A stretch of DNA of 64,000 nucleotides from JAKALD01 sp963817785 (GTDB lineage: Bacteria > Pseudomonadota > Gammaproteobacteria > Burkholderiales > SG8-39): contig CAWFPL010000008.1 in the NCBI GenBank assembly GCA_963817785.1, positions 1,426,001 through 1,490,000 of the forward strand, given 5' to 3'. Of the stretch, positions 1-8,659 are shown piece after piece (the first letter of the stretch is position 1; the number at the start of each line of letters is the position of its first letter). A program made the translations under genes and the position numbers. The notes beneath the pieces are model-generated. The model did not search any database. It saw only the letters and a list, made by a program, of their open reading frames with translations, and had not been told where the DNA came from.

Positions 1-1057
1 GGCCGTTCACCAGATTGATCAGCACGGCGGCGATCTTTTCCGGCGGCAGCACGTACATCGTCGCGTCGAGGCGGATCGCCTCGCCCGGCATGCCGTGCAC
101 CACCGAGCTCGCCTTGTCCTGGACGAAGGTCGCGGCGTCCATTTCCTTGAGCAGCCGCAGCTCGTCGGCACCGTCGCGCCCCATGCCGCTCAGCAGCCCG
201 GCCACCGCGTCGCCCCCGTAGGCTTGCGCCACCGAGCGGAACAAGTGGGAAACCGACGGGCAAAGTCCGTTCTCGGGCTGGCCTGCGCTCAGCACGATCC
301 TGCCGCCGCGGTCGACGCCCATCTGCTGACCGTCCGGCGCGATGTAGACGCTGCGGGGGAGCGGCGTCTCGCCGTGCGCGGCAAGCTGGACCGCCAGGGA
401 GCAGGACTGCGCCAGCCACTCGGCAAATCCGCGCACGAAGCCCGGTGCCATGTGCTGCACGACCAGGATCGGCACGGGAAAGTCGGCCGGCAGCGCCGAC
501 AGGATCGTGTGCAGGGCAGGGGGCCCGCCGGTGGACGCGCCGATGGCGACGACGCGAACCTTTGCCCGGACTCCGGACGGGCGTGCCGCGGCGGGAGCGC
601 GCTGCACGCGCGGCCAGCGTCTCACGACCTTCACCTCCGCCATTGCCTTCACCGTGCGCACCAACTCGCGCGCGCCGGCCTGGTGGTCCCTGTCCCCGAG
701 ACCCGCAGGCCGCGGCAGCACCGCCAGCGCACCCGCGTCCATCGCGTCGAAGGTGGTCGTCACCTCGCGCGTGTTGGTGCTGCCGCTCACGATCACGATC
801 GGCGTCGGGTCGTTCTCCATGATCCGGCGCGTGGCCTCGAGACCGTTTATGCCCGGCATGTGGATGTCCATCGTGATCACGTCGGGCCGCAGGCGCTTCA
901 CGGCGTCGAGCGCTTCCTCACCGCTCGACGCGGCGCCGACCACGCGGATCGAGGGATCGGAGCCGAGGACGTGAACCAGAAACTCCCGCACCGAGGGGGA
1001 ATCCTCCACCACCAGGACCTTGACCATGCGCGCCGCCTCGTCTGCCGTCTCGGCCAT
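1..1057 (-). CDS. cheB: CheB, chemotaxis response regulator / protein-glutamate methylesterase (3' end cut by window edge)
   Basis: Removes methyl esters from (or deamidates) receptor glutamates and is activated by CheA phosphorylation. The N-terminal receiver shows VLVVEDSPSVRE and the phospho-acceptor Asp in TMDIHMPG. A linker leads to a methylesterase domain with the catalytic triad visible: Ser in IGASTGGP, His in VVQHMAPGF and Asp in GMGRDGADE. The frame is open to base 1 and ends in the family's usual C-terminal helix (IAAVLINLVNG), so only a few residues should be missing. It lies 10 bp after cheA and is the last visible gene of the operon. Start is ATG 1057; an in-frame ATG at 1027 gives MVKVLVVED and is equally likely. 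Confidence 0.95.
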   Translation of the reverse strand, partial: MAETADEAARMVKVLVVEDSPSVREFLVHVLGSDPSIRVVGAASSGEEALDAVKRLRPDVITMDIHMPGINGLEATRRIMENDPTPIVIVSGSTNTREVTTTFDAMDAGALAVLPRPAGLGDRDHQAGARELVRTVKAMAEVKVVRRWPRVQRAPAAARPSGVRAKVRVVAIGASTGGPPALHTILSALPADFPVPILVVQHMAPGFVRGFAEWLAQSCSLAVQLAAHGETPLPRSVYIAPDGQQMGVDRGGRIVLSAGQPENGLCPSVSHLFRSVAQAYGGDAVAGLLSGMGRDGADELRLLKEMDAATFVQDKASSVVHGMPGEAIRLDATMYVLPPEKIAAVLINLVNG

Positions 1058-1067
1058 CGCGTCCCCG

Positions 1068-3341
1068 CTAGAGCAGGCGCCGCACGATCTCGAGCAGGTT
1101 GCTCTGCTCGAAGCTGCTCTTGACGATGTAGGCGTTGGCGCCGACCTCGATGCCGCGCTCGCGCTGCTCGCGCGAGCCGAGTGCGGTCACCAGCACCACC
1201 GGCAGCTCGGCGAGCCGCTTGTCGGCGCGCACCTTCGCCGTCAGGTCGAAGCCGTCCATGCGCGGCATCTCTACGTCCGAAACCAGCAAGTCGAAGCTCC
1301 CGGCTCTGAGCGCGGTGTACGCGTCCAGGCCGTCCACCGCGGTGCTGACTTGATAGCCGGCCGATTCGAGGATGTTCTTGAGCAGCGCGCGCGATGTGAT
1401 CGAGTCCTCGACCACCAGGATCGATCTCTGCCGGAATGCGTCGGGCGTCTCGATGGGAGCGGGAGCCGGCGCGCCGGCGGAAAACCGCGCCGCGGACTTG
1501 AGCAGATCGGCGACGCTCAGCACCGGCACCAGCTGTCCGGTTCCGAGGATGCTCGCGCCGGCCACGTTGCGCACGCGCGCGAGCTGCGCGCCGAGCGGCT
1601 TCACCAGCAGCTCCTGCTCGCCCAACGCCTCGTCCACCTGGAAGGCGATGCGCGACGGGCCCAGGGCGAGCACCACCGCGTGCACGTACGCGCGCGCGTC
1701 GTTACGCGCACTTTGGCGCGGCAATTCGAGAACGTCGTCGAGCCGCGCGAACGCGAGCGCGCGCCCCGCGAGCTCGATCGTGGCGCGGTTCTCCACCGTC
1801 TTGATGTCGGCCTTGGAGACTCGCGTCACCCGCTCGACGCTCGCTGCGGGCAGCGCGAACAGGCGATCCGCCGCACGCACCAGCACGCCGCGGTAAGTGG
1901 ACGAGGTGAGCGGCAGCACGATGCGGAACGTGGTTCCGGCGCCAGGCCTGGATTCGACGCTCACGGCGCCCCCGAGCCGCTCTACTTTCTCCCGTACGAT
2001 CGCCAGCCCGAGCCCGCGTCCGGACACGTCGGTGATCACCGGGCTGGTGGTCACCCCCGAGCGGAAGGCGAGCGCGACCGCGTCCGCGTCGCTCATCGCG
2101 TGCGCTTCTTCCTCGGCGAGGGCGCCCAGTCGTTGCGCGGCGGCGACCAGCTTGCGGGCCTCGATGCCGGCGCCGTCGTCCGCGACCTCGATCTCGATCT
2201 TGCCGCCGTGCTCCTGCGACACGGTGAACGAAATCCGGCCCTGGGCAGGCTTGCCCCTTTGTTCGCGCACGGCCGGAAGCTCGATGCCGTGGTCGACGCA
2301 GTTGCGCAGGACGTGGATCAACGGGTCCCGGATCTCGTCGAGCACGCGGCGATCGACCTCGATCTCGCTCCCAGCGATCGACACCTCGACCTTCTTGGAC
2401 TGCTCGCGCGCCAGCTCGCGGGCGTAGCGCGGGAACGCCTCCAGCAGCGCGGAGACCGGCAGCAGCTGGATGCCGCGCACGTGCTGCAGCAGGCTGTCGG
2501 TCATGCCGGCGAGCGCGCGCTGATCTCGCGCGGCGGCTCTGCCCAGCGTCGCCAGCCGCGCCTCGAGCGACTTGGCGAAGGCGCTTTCGGCGTCCAGGTA
2601 CTCGACGACCCTGGCAAGCGCCTTCGGCGGCGCGGCACCGCCGGCGCCCCGCTCGAGCGCGCGTCCGACCGAGCGCAGAGCCGGCACCACCTTCGCCCGC
2701 TCCCTGTTCCAGCCGTCGAGCTCCGAGCGAGCCGCGCGCAGTTCCGCGGCGCGCTGCCGCGCGGCGAGCCGCGGCCCCAGCAGCTCCTCGGCCTGCCACA
2801 TGACGGCATCGAGCTTTGCCGCCGGGACGCGCACCGTTTCGGTCCTGCGTATCGGGCGCATTTCCGCCGCCGGCGTTTCCACGGCGCGCGGCGCCTCGAT
2901 CGGCCGGTCTTCGGCGGTCGCCGGCGCCGCCGCACGGACGGGCGAGGCGGCCGCGTCCAGCCTGCGAAGCAATGCGGGATTCCCCGCGGCGGCTCGGGCG
3001 GCTGGCTCTTCGCCCAGTGCCGCAGCGAGCCCGTCGAGCGCCTCGTAGAGCAGGTCGGTGAGCGCGGGCGCGACCTCGATGCGGCTGTTCTTGAGCGCGG
3101 CGAACACCCCCTCGAGCGACTGGCACAAGGTTTCGACGTCCTTGCGATTCACCGCCCGCGCCGCGCCTTTGAGGCTGTGCGCCCCCCGGAAGATGCGCTC
3201 GACGAGACCGGCGCGCTCGCCGGGCGCGGGGCCTTTCGCGAGCTCCGCCAGTGCCGCCGACATCGCCTTCAGGTGCTCGTCCGCCTCGAGGCGGAAGGTC
3301 GCCAGGAGCCGCTTCAGGAATTCGCCGTTGCCCTGTGCCAT
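1068..3341 (-). CDS. cheA: CheA-type hybrid histidine kinase with C-terminal receiver (WspE-like)
   Basis: Central kinase of the chemosensory array, 757 aa. The HPt domain (about 1-110) carries the phosphorylated His55 in GAHSLKGAARAV. An Ala-rich linker follows with no clear P2 docking domain. Then come the dimerisation and HATPase domains (N box VLRNCVDHGIE, G boxes VADDGAGIE and GRGLGLAIV), a CheW-like regulatory domain (about 485-610), and a REC domain from about 640 with phospho-acceptor Asp689 in LLVSDVEMPRMDG. CheA fused to a receiver is typical of alternative systems such as Wsp, Frz and Pil, not of flagellar CheA. The built-in REC may act as a phosphate sink or compete with CheB and the output regulator. 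It lies between the receptor genes and cheB. Confidence 0.95.
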   Translation of the reverse strand: MAQGNGEFLKRLLATFRLEADEHLKAMSAALAELAKGPAPGERAGLVERIFRGAHSLKGAARAVNRKDVETLCQSLEGVFAALKNSRIEVAPALTDLLYEALDGLAAALGEEPAARAAAGNPALLRRLDAAASPVRAAAPATAEDRPIEAPRAVETPAAEMRPIRRTETVRVPAAKLDAVMWQAEELLGPRLAARQRAAELRAARSELDGWNRERAKVVPALRSVGRALERGAGGAAPPKALARVVEYLDAESAFAKSLEARLATLGRAAARDQRALAGMTDSLLQHVRGIQLLPVSALLEAFPRYARELAREQSKKVEVSIAGSEIEVDRRVLDEIRDPLIHVLRNCVDHGIELPAVREQRGKPAQGRISFTVSQEHGGKIEIEVADDGAGIEARKLVAAAQRLGALAEEEAHAMSDADAVALAFRSGVTTSPVITDVSGRGLGLAIVREKVERLGGAVSVESRPGAGTTFRIVLPLTSSTYRGVLVRAADRLFALPAASVERVTRVSKADIKTVENRATIELAGRALAFARLDDVLELPRQSARNDARAYVHAVVLALGPSRIAFQVDEALGEQELLVKPLGAQLARVRNVAGASILGTGQLVPVLSVADLLKSAARFSAGAPAPAPIETPDAFRQRSILVVEDSITSRALLKNILESAGYQVSTAVDGLDAYTALRAGSFDLLVSDVEMPRMDGFDLTAKVRADKRLAELPVVLVTALGSREQRERGIEVGANAYIVKSSFEQSNLLEIVRRLL

Positions 3342-3370
3342 GGCCGTTGTCGCCGCGCGCCGGTCCCCGC

Positions 3371-4837
3371 TCAGGAGCGCGTGCCGCCGATCATCGCGTT
3401 GAGCCCTTGCCCGAGCTCGTGCAGATTATGGGCGGCGGCCTCGGTCTGCTTGGTGCCGGCCACGTTCTGCAGGCTCGCCTGCTTGATGTTGTCCATGGCG
3501 AGGGCCACTTGGTCCATGCCCACGATCTGCTGCTGGCTCGAGGCCGCAATCTGCGTGGCCGCCTGCGCCGCCTCGTCCACGCTCTCGGCCAGCACCCGGA
3601 TCGACTCGCCCGCCTGCGCCGACTGCTTCATCCCGGCCTCCACCGCCTTGGCCCCCTGCTCGGCCGCCATCACCGCCGCCCCGGTCGCCTTCTGGATCTC
3701 GCCCAGGATCGCGCGCACCTGCGCCGTGGCCTGCTTGGACTGCTCGGCCAGACTCTTGACCTCCTGCGCCACCACCGCGAAGCCCCGGCCCTGCTCGCCC
3801 GCCTTCGCAGCCTCGATCGCCGCGTTCACCGCCAGCAGGTTCGACTGCTCGGCCAGATCGTTCACCGTCGCGATGATCTCCCCGATCGCCTGGCTCTGCT
3901 CCGAGAGCCGCACGATGCTCTCGCCCACCGAGCCCATCTGCTCCTCGATGCGCCGCATGCCCCCGATCGCCTCCTCCACCGACTTGCGCCCCGCCTGCGA
4001 CACCTGCGCCACCTTCTGCGCGCTGTCCGACACAAAGCGCGCCTTCTGGCTCGCTACCTGCGCCGTCTGCTTCACCTCCTCCACCGTCGCCGTCGTCTGG
4101 CTCACCGCGGTGGCCGTCTCCGATGCCCCGGCCGCCACCTGCGTCGTCGTCGCCAGGATCTCGCTCGAGGCCGAACCGAGCCGCGCGACGCCATCGCGCA
4201 GCTGCCCGACGATGGCGCGGGTGACCGCCAGGCCGAGCGCCACGAGCAGCGCCACGGCGAGCGGCACGCCGTACAGGACCACGCCGAGCGTCGCCTTGGC
4301 GCTGGCGTTCATCCGCTCGTCGCGCTGCTTCAGCAGGTTGTTCTCCTCGCCCTTCATGGCGGAAAGCGTGGCGCGGATCTCGTCCATCTGCTTCTTGCCC
4401 TGGTCGGTTTGCACCACCTGCGATGCGGCCTCGAACCCCTTGCTGTTGCGCAGATCGATGGTTGCCTTGAGCTCGGCGAGCTTGTCCGCGACCAGCGGCC
4501 GGAGACGATCCAGCCGCCGCTGCTGGTTCGGGTTGTCGGCGGTCATCGTGCGCAGCGCCCGCAGGGTCGGGCTCACGTCCCCGATGCCGTTCCGGTAGGG
4601 CTCGAGGTACGAGTCCTGCCCGGTGATCACGAAGCCGCGCTGCCCGGTCTCGGCGTCCTGCAGGTCCGAGAGCAGGTTCGCGAGCTTCTCCAGAACGTCG
4701 TGCGAGTGCACCGTGCGCGCGCTGGCCGCGACGAACCCGGTAGTGGTCCGGTAAGACACCACGCCCAGGATGACCAGTATGGCGAGCGCGAAGGCGTAGC
4801 CCGCGCCGATTCTCGTTCCGACCCCCGATTTCATCAT
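3371..4837 (-). CDS. Methyl-accepting chemotaxis protein with CHASE3 sensor domain, no HAMP
   Basis: Inner-membrane receptor, 488 aa. N-terminal membrane segment (about 10-30), then a periplasmic CHASE3-type helical domain (DLQDAETGQRGFVITGQ is the family signature), a second membrane segment (about 175-200), and then directly the cytoplasmic signalling domain with the hairpin tip around AAIEAAKAGEQGRGFAVVA. No HAMP module is seen between TM2 and the signalling helix, which starts at LGSASSEILATTT. There is no CheR-tethering pentapeptide at the C-terminus (...GGTRS). The last 258 shared residues match the neighbouring receptor exactly (DNA repeat 3408-4181). Start is the ATG after the 25-bp gap from the upstream receptor. 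The ligand is unknown. Confidence 0.93.
   Translation of the reverse strand: MMKSGVGTRIGAGYAFALAILVILGVVSYRTTTGFVAASARTVHSHDVLEKLANLLSDLQDAETGQRGFVITGQDSYLEPYRNGIGDVSPTLRALRTMTADNPNQQRRLDRLRPLVADKLAELKATIDLRNSKGFEAASQVVQTDQGKKQMDEIRATLSAMKGEENNLLKQRDERMNASAKATLGVVLYGVPLAVALLVALGLAVTRAIVGQLRDGVARLGSASSEILATTTQVAAGASETATAVSQTTATVEEVKQTAQVASQKARFVSDSAQKVAQVSQAGRKSVEEAIGGMRRIEEQMGSVGESIVRLSEQSQAIGEIIATVNDLAEQSNLLAVNAAIEAAKAGEQGRGFAVVAQEVKSLAEQSKQATAQVRAILGEIQKATGAAVMAAEQGAKAVEAGMKQSAQAGESIRVLAESVDEAAQAATQIAASSQQQIVGMDQVALAMDNIKQASLQNVAGTKQTEAAAHNLHELGQGLNAMIGGTRS
3408..4181. repeat. Copy 1 of a ~774-bp direct repeat encoding the receptor signalling domain
   Basis: Bases 3408-4181 and 4900-5673 (offset 1492) appear identical everywhere I compared them, including third codon positions, and diverge abruptly on both sides. 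The repeat encodes the cytoplasmic signalling domains of the two adjacent receptors. Copy 2 is 4900-5673. Such sharp edges point to recent duplication or ongoing gene conversion. Confidence 0.9.
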
Positions 4838-4862
4838 GACGCCCCCCGCTCCGCGCTCGCGT

Positions 4863-6503
4863 TCATACCCGGTATTGCCCGGCCAGCTGCTTCAGCTTCT
4901 GCCCGAGCTCGTGCAGATTATGGGCGGCGGCCTCGGTCTGCTTGGTGCCGGCCACGTTCTGCAGGCTCGCCTGCTTGATGTTGTCCATGGCGAGGGCCAC
5001 TTGGTCCATGCCCACGATCTGCTGCTGGCTCGAGGCCGCAATCTGCGTGGCCGCCTGCGCCGCCTCGTCCACGCTCTCGGCCAGCACCCGGATCGACTCG
5101 CCCGCCTGCGCCGACTGCTTCATCCCGGCCTCCACCGCCTTGGCCCCCTGCTCGGCCGCCATCACCGCCGCCCCGGTCGCCTTCTGGATCTCGCCCAGGA
5201 TCGCGCGCACCTGCGCCGTGGCCTGCTTGGACTGCTCGGCCAGACTCTTGACCTCCTGCGCCACCACCGCGAAGCCCCGGCCCTGCTCGCCCGCCTTCGC
5301 AGCCTCGATCGCCGCGTTCACCGCCAGCAGGTTCGACTGCTCGGCCAGATCGTTCACCGTCGCGATGATCTCCCCGATCGCCTGGCTCTGCTCCGAGAGC
5401 CGCACGATGCTCTCGCCCACCGAGCCCATCTGCTCCTCGATGCGCCGCATGCCCCCGATCGCCTCCTCCACCGACTTGCGCCCCGCCTGCGACACCTGCG
5501 CCACCTTCTGCGCGCTGTCCGACACAAAGCGCGCCTTCTGGCTCGCTACCTGCGCCGTCTGCTTCACCTCCTCCACCGTCGCCGTCGTCTGGCTCACCGC
5601 GGTGGCCGTCTCCGATGCCCCGGCCGCCACCTGCGTCGTCGTCGCCAGGATCTCGCTCGAGGCCGAACCGAGCACGCCGATCCCCTCGTGCAGCTCCCGC
5701 GTCCCGCGCCGCAGATTCTCGACCATCGAGCGGAACGCTCTCAGCAGGGCGCCCACCTCGTCGGCGCGGCCGTCCTGCGGAACGCTGACGGTGAGATCGC
5801 CCGAGGCCACTTGCCCGGCGACTCCGGAGATCGTCCCGAGCGGCAGGGCGATGATCCGGTTCAGGAACAACACTGTTGCCACCGCGAGCGCCACTCCCAG
5901 GAGACCGACGATAACGAACAGGCGCACCACCTGCTCCGCCCTCAATCCGGATTCGGCCACCGCGGCGCGGGCATCCTCCACCGCCGCAGTGCCCAGGTCG
6001 TTGGCGATGGCGCGCGCCTTGAGGTAGCGCTCGGCCTGAATGCCGAGGACAAGGTTCTTCGCCTCGTCGAGCTTCCCGTCGAGAATCAAGGGATTGATCT
6101 GCACAGCGCGCGTCTGCTCGTAGGCATCGTGGATCGCCTTCAGCTCCTCGAGCCGGGCGAGAAGTCTTGGTTCGCTGCGGCCGCGCTCGATCAGCCGACC
6201 CATGATCGTCTCGATGTCTTTGCTGCGCTGGTCTGCGTCCCGACGCCATCTCTCTTGGTCAGGCCGATTCGGGAGGAGCATCATCGTCAGTTGCGCGGCC
6301 CGCACCCCGTTCTGCTCGGCACGCAGAGTCATCAGGTCCATGGCGTTGGCAAAGTCCTCCTGGTAGACACTTTTCTGCGACGCCCTGATCGTGTCGATGC
6401 CCACGTAGGCAGTTGCGATGACGGTCGCGAGGAAGACGATCATCAGCCCGAAACCGGCGAATAGCTTGCCGCGGGTCGTCAGATCGAGGAACCATTTCAT
6501 CAT
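4863..6503 (-). CDS. Methyl-accepting chemotaxis protein with 4-helix-bundle sensor and HAMP
   Basis: Inner-membrane chemoreceptor, 546 aa. TM1 is at about 10-32, followed by a periplasmic four-helix-bundle domain (4HB_MCP type, about 35-190), TM2 near 193-215, a HAMP domain (IIALPLGTISGVAGQVASGD onward), and the signalling domain identical in DNA to that of the next receptor. The C-terminus ends GQKLKQLAGQYRV. The frame is open further upstream, but the start is set at the tandem ATGs 6503/6500 (MMKWFLDL), preceded by AAGGAGAAC and leading straight into a normal TM1. It sits 44 bp after the extended CheW gene. Confidence 0.95.
   Translation of the reverse strand: MMKWFLDLTTRGKLFAGFGLMIVFLATVIATAYVGIDTIRASQKSVYQEDFANAMDLMTLRAEQNGVRAAQLTMMLLPNRPDQERWRRDADQRSKDIETIMGRLIERGRSEPRLLARLEELKAIHDAYEQTRAVQINPLILDGKLDEAKNLVLGIQAERYLKARAIANDLGTAAVEDARAAVAESGLRAEQVVRLFVIVGLLGVALAVATVLFLNRIIALPLGTISGVAGQVASGDLTVSVPQDGRADEVGALLRAFRSMVENLRRGTRELHEGIGVLGSASSEILATTTQVAAGASETATAVSQTTATVEEVKQTAQVASQKARFVSDSAQKVAQVSQAGRKSVEEAIGGMRRIEEQMGSVGESIVRLSEQSQAIGEIIATVNDLAEQSNLLAVNAAIEAAKAGEQGRGFAVVAQEVKSLAEQSKQATAQVRAILGEIQKATGAAVMAAEQGAKAVEAGMKQSAQAGESIRVLAESVDEAAQAATQIAASSQQQIVGMDQVALAMDNIKQASLQNVAGTKQTEAAAHNLHELGQKLKQLAGQYRV
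4900..5673. repeat. Copy 2 of the ~774-bp direct repeat
   Basis: Partner of 3408-4181. It ends where the receptors diverge (GQKLKQ versus GQGLNA on the C-terminal side, GIGVLGSASSE versus GVARLGSASSE on the other). Confidence 0.9.
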
Positions 6504-6547
6504 AGTTCTCCTTGTATCGTCCTCTCGGGCCGGGATGCGGTGACCCC

Positions 6548-7171
6548 TTATTCGTCCACTTGTTGCTTGACCACGATGCGCTCGTCCGCAAGCAGCCTCG
6601 CCGCATCGAGCAACACCATGCGGTCGGCGGTCACTCCCTTGAGGTATGCCTCGCGCACGCCGCTGAGCGTCGGCAGCGACGTCTGCAGCTCGGCGGGCGC
6701 AACGCGCCGCGTGCCCGCGATCGCGTCGGCCAGCACGCCGAAGACCATGCCCCGCGCTTCGAGCACGATCACCCGATTGAGATCGGTCAGCCCCTTCTCG
6801 GGCAGCTCGAAAAACTTCCTCAGGTCGATCACCGACAGGATCTCGCCGCGCAGGTTGACGATGCCGAGCACGAAGGCCGGCGTGCACGGCAGCGGGGTGA
6901 GGTTCTCAAGCGGATGCACCTCGCGCACGTAGCGCGACTCGAGGGCGTAGCGCTCCCCCGACAGCTGGAACTCGACGACGTCGAGGCGCGCGGCCTCATC
7001 GGGCATCCCCCGTGCGCCGCGGCCGAGCGCCTGCGCGCGCTCCTTGAGGATGCGCACCCTTTCCTGCGGCTCCCGCTCCGCGGACCCCTGCAGGGCGGCC
7101 CGCCCCGCAGCGAGCCGGCGCGCCAGCTCGCCCCAGTCCACAGTAGCCGGCGGCTTCCCTTCTTCAGCCAT
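6548..7171 (-). CDS. CheW-domain coupling protein with N-terminal extension (WspD-like)
   Basis: Scaffold linking receptors to CheA, 207 aa. The CheW beta-barrel domain occupies about 60-195 (VVEFQLSGERYALES, then ILSVIDLRKFFELP). The first ~55 residues are an Arg/Glu-rich helical extension (RVRILKERAQALGR). Long CheWs of this form are found in Wsp-type clusters. Its counterpart at 8656-9108 is the ordinary short form. The gene lies 15 bp after cheR and 44 bp before the first receptor, in one transcription unit. Confidence 0.92.
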   Translation of the reverse strand: MAEEGKPPATVDWGELARRLAAGRAALQGSAEREPQERVRILKERAQALGRGARGMPDEAARLDVVEFQLSGERYALESRYVREVHPLENLTPLPCTPAFVLGIVNLRGEILSVIDLRKFFELPEKGLTDLNRVIVLEARGMVFGVLADAIAGTRRVAPAELQTSLPTLSGVREAYLKGVTADRMVLLDAARLLADERIVVKQQVDE

Positions 7172-7186
7172 CCGCTTTCTCGACGC

Positions 7187-8659
7187 TCATGCGGCGCGCC
7201 CCTCGGAGGCCAGCGCGGCCGGCGCCGAGGCGAGGCTCAGCCGAAGGGACGCGACGATGTCGACCATCCGGCCGGCGATCAGGCCGTCCGATTCGGGAAC
7301 CAGCGCATTGTCGGGCAGCTTGCGCAGCAGCTCGAGCGCGTTGCCGAAGTGCCGGCGCGCCTCGGGATAGCGGCCCTGCCCCATGCGCAGGTTGCCCAGC
7401 GCGACGTGCGCCACGACCAACTCGGGCGCAAGATACAGCGCGCGCTCGAGCGCGAGCGCGGCCGCGTCGCGCTGTCCGCGTTCCAGCTGAATCATCGCGT
7501 GCAGGTAGTGGTGCATCGGGTCCAACCGGTCAGCGGCGAGCGCCTTGTCGCACCATGCGAGCGCGGCATCGAGCCGCCCCTCGTCGGCGTCCCTGCGGGC
7601 CATCTCGAACGGGGACGCGCCCTCGCCAGCCGCGGCGGCCGGGGGCTGCGGCCGCGTCCCAGGCTCAACGTCGGCCGACCTGACGGGCGGGCGGGCAGGC
7701 ATTGCGCTTTCCAGCGCACCGAACGTGGCGACGACCTGCGGCGCGAGGCTCGACGCCGACGCGCGGCTCGCAGGCGACGGCTGCGCGACCGCCTGCGCCT
7801 CGCCATGCGCAAACTTGCGATACGCCAGCGCGCCTCCTAGATCGACCATCGCAAACTTGGGGAACAGCGCCTGCGACATCTCGCTCGGGCTCACGAACAG
7901 CCAGCCGCCTTCGCACAGCGCGCAGTGCAGCCTGCCCGCCGCCGCGGCCACTCGCTCGGGCGAGAAGTACATCAGCACGTTGCGGCAGAAGATGACGTCC
8001 AGCGCGTTGGTATTGGTCGCCAGCGAGGGAAACACTTCATCCGCGAGATTGAGGTACGCGAACGTGACCATGCGGCGGATCTCGGGCCTGACTTCGTGCC
8101 GCCCGTCCCTCCTGCGAGTGAAGTAGCGCTCGCGCATCCAGCCCGGCAGCGCGCGGAACGACCACTCGCCGTACACGCCCCGCGCGGCCTGGCGCAGGAA
8201 AAGCGGGTTGATATCGGTCGCCAGAATGGTCAGGTTGCGCTTGCGCGAGTCCGCGAGAACCCGGTCGAGCAGCATCGCGATCGAGTACGGCTCCTCGCCG
8301 GTGCAGCAGCCCGCGCTCCAGATGCGAAGGCGCCACTCGGCTTCGCTGCGCGAGCGCAGCAGGTCCGGAAGCACGCGCTGCTCGAGCACCTCGAAGCTGC
8401 GCGCATCGCGCAGGAAGTAGGTCTCCCCCACGGTCAGGTAGCTGGCGAGAATCTCGAGCTGCCCCTGCGTCATCGGCTCCGACAGCAGCCATCGGGCGCA
8501 AGACGCCGGATCGGAGAACCCGAGCTCGCGGCAGGCCGAGGCCAGCCCTTTCTCGAGGTCGTCCCAGCGCTCGCGCGGAAAGTGCAGGCCCGTGCGAGCG
8601 GATAGCATTGCGCTCAACCCCGCGAGCAGCGTGTCGGCGAGCGGCGCCCCGATTGTCAC
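7187..8659 (-). CDS. cheR: CheR receptor methyltransferase with C-terminal TPR repeats (WspC-like)
   Basis: Transfers methyl groups from S-adenosylmethionine to receptor glutamates, 490 aa. The methyltransferase domain covers about 1-270 with the SAM motif IWSAGCCTGEEPYSIAM and the CheR signatures GETYFLRD and VIFCRNVLMYFSPERV. After a low-complexity linker, TPR-type helices follow (about 345-460: ARRDADEGRLDAALAWCDKA, ALERALYLAPELVVAHVALG). Neither receptor here has a CheR-tethering pentapeptide, so the TPRs may provide targeting instead. Start GTG 8659 overlaps the upstream cheW stop by 4 bp (GTGA), implying translational coupling. Confidence 0.95.
   Translation of the reverse strand: MTIGAPLADTLLAGLSAMLSARTGLHFPRERWDDLEKGLASACRELGFSDPASCARWLLSEPMTQGQLEILASYLTVGETYFLRDARSFEVLEQRVLPDLLRSRSEAEWRLRIWSAGCCTGEEPYSIAMLLDRVLADSRKRNLTILATDINPLFLRQAARGVYGEWSFRALPGWMRERYFTRRRDGRHEVRPEIRRMVTFAYLNLADEVFPSLATNTNALDVIFCRNVLMYFSPERVAAAAGRLHCALCEGGWLFVSPSEMSQALFPKFAMVDLGGALAYRKFAHGEAQAVAQPSPASRASASSLAPQVVATFGALESAMPARPPVRSADVEPGTRPQPPAAAAGEGASPFEMARRDADEGRLDAALAWCDKALAADRLDPMHHYLHAMIQLERGQRDAAALALERALYLAPELVVAHVALGNLRMGQGRYPEARRHFGNALELLRKLPDNALVPESDGLIAGRMVDIVASLRLSLASAPAALASEGRAA

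Noticed and set aside
1020..6464. Very long open frames on the plus strand across the che operon (up to ~1190 codons)
   Set aside because: They are antisense shadows of cheA and the receptors caused by high GC third positions. They show no domain, their composition is Arg/His/Leu repeats, and two of them repeat the same text only because the receptor DNA is repeated.
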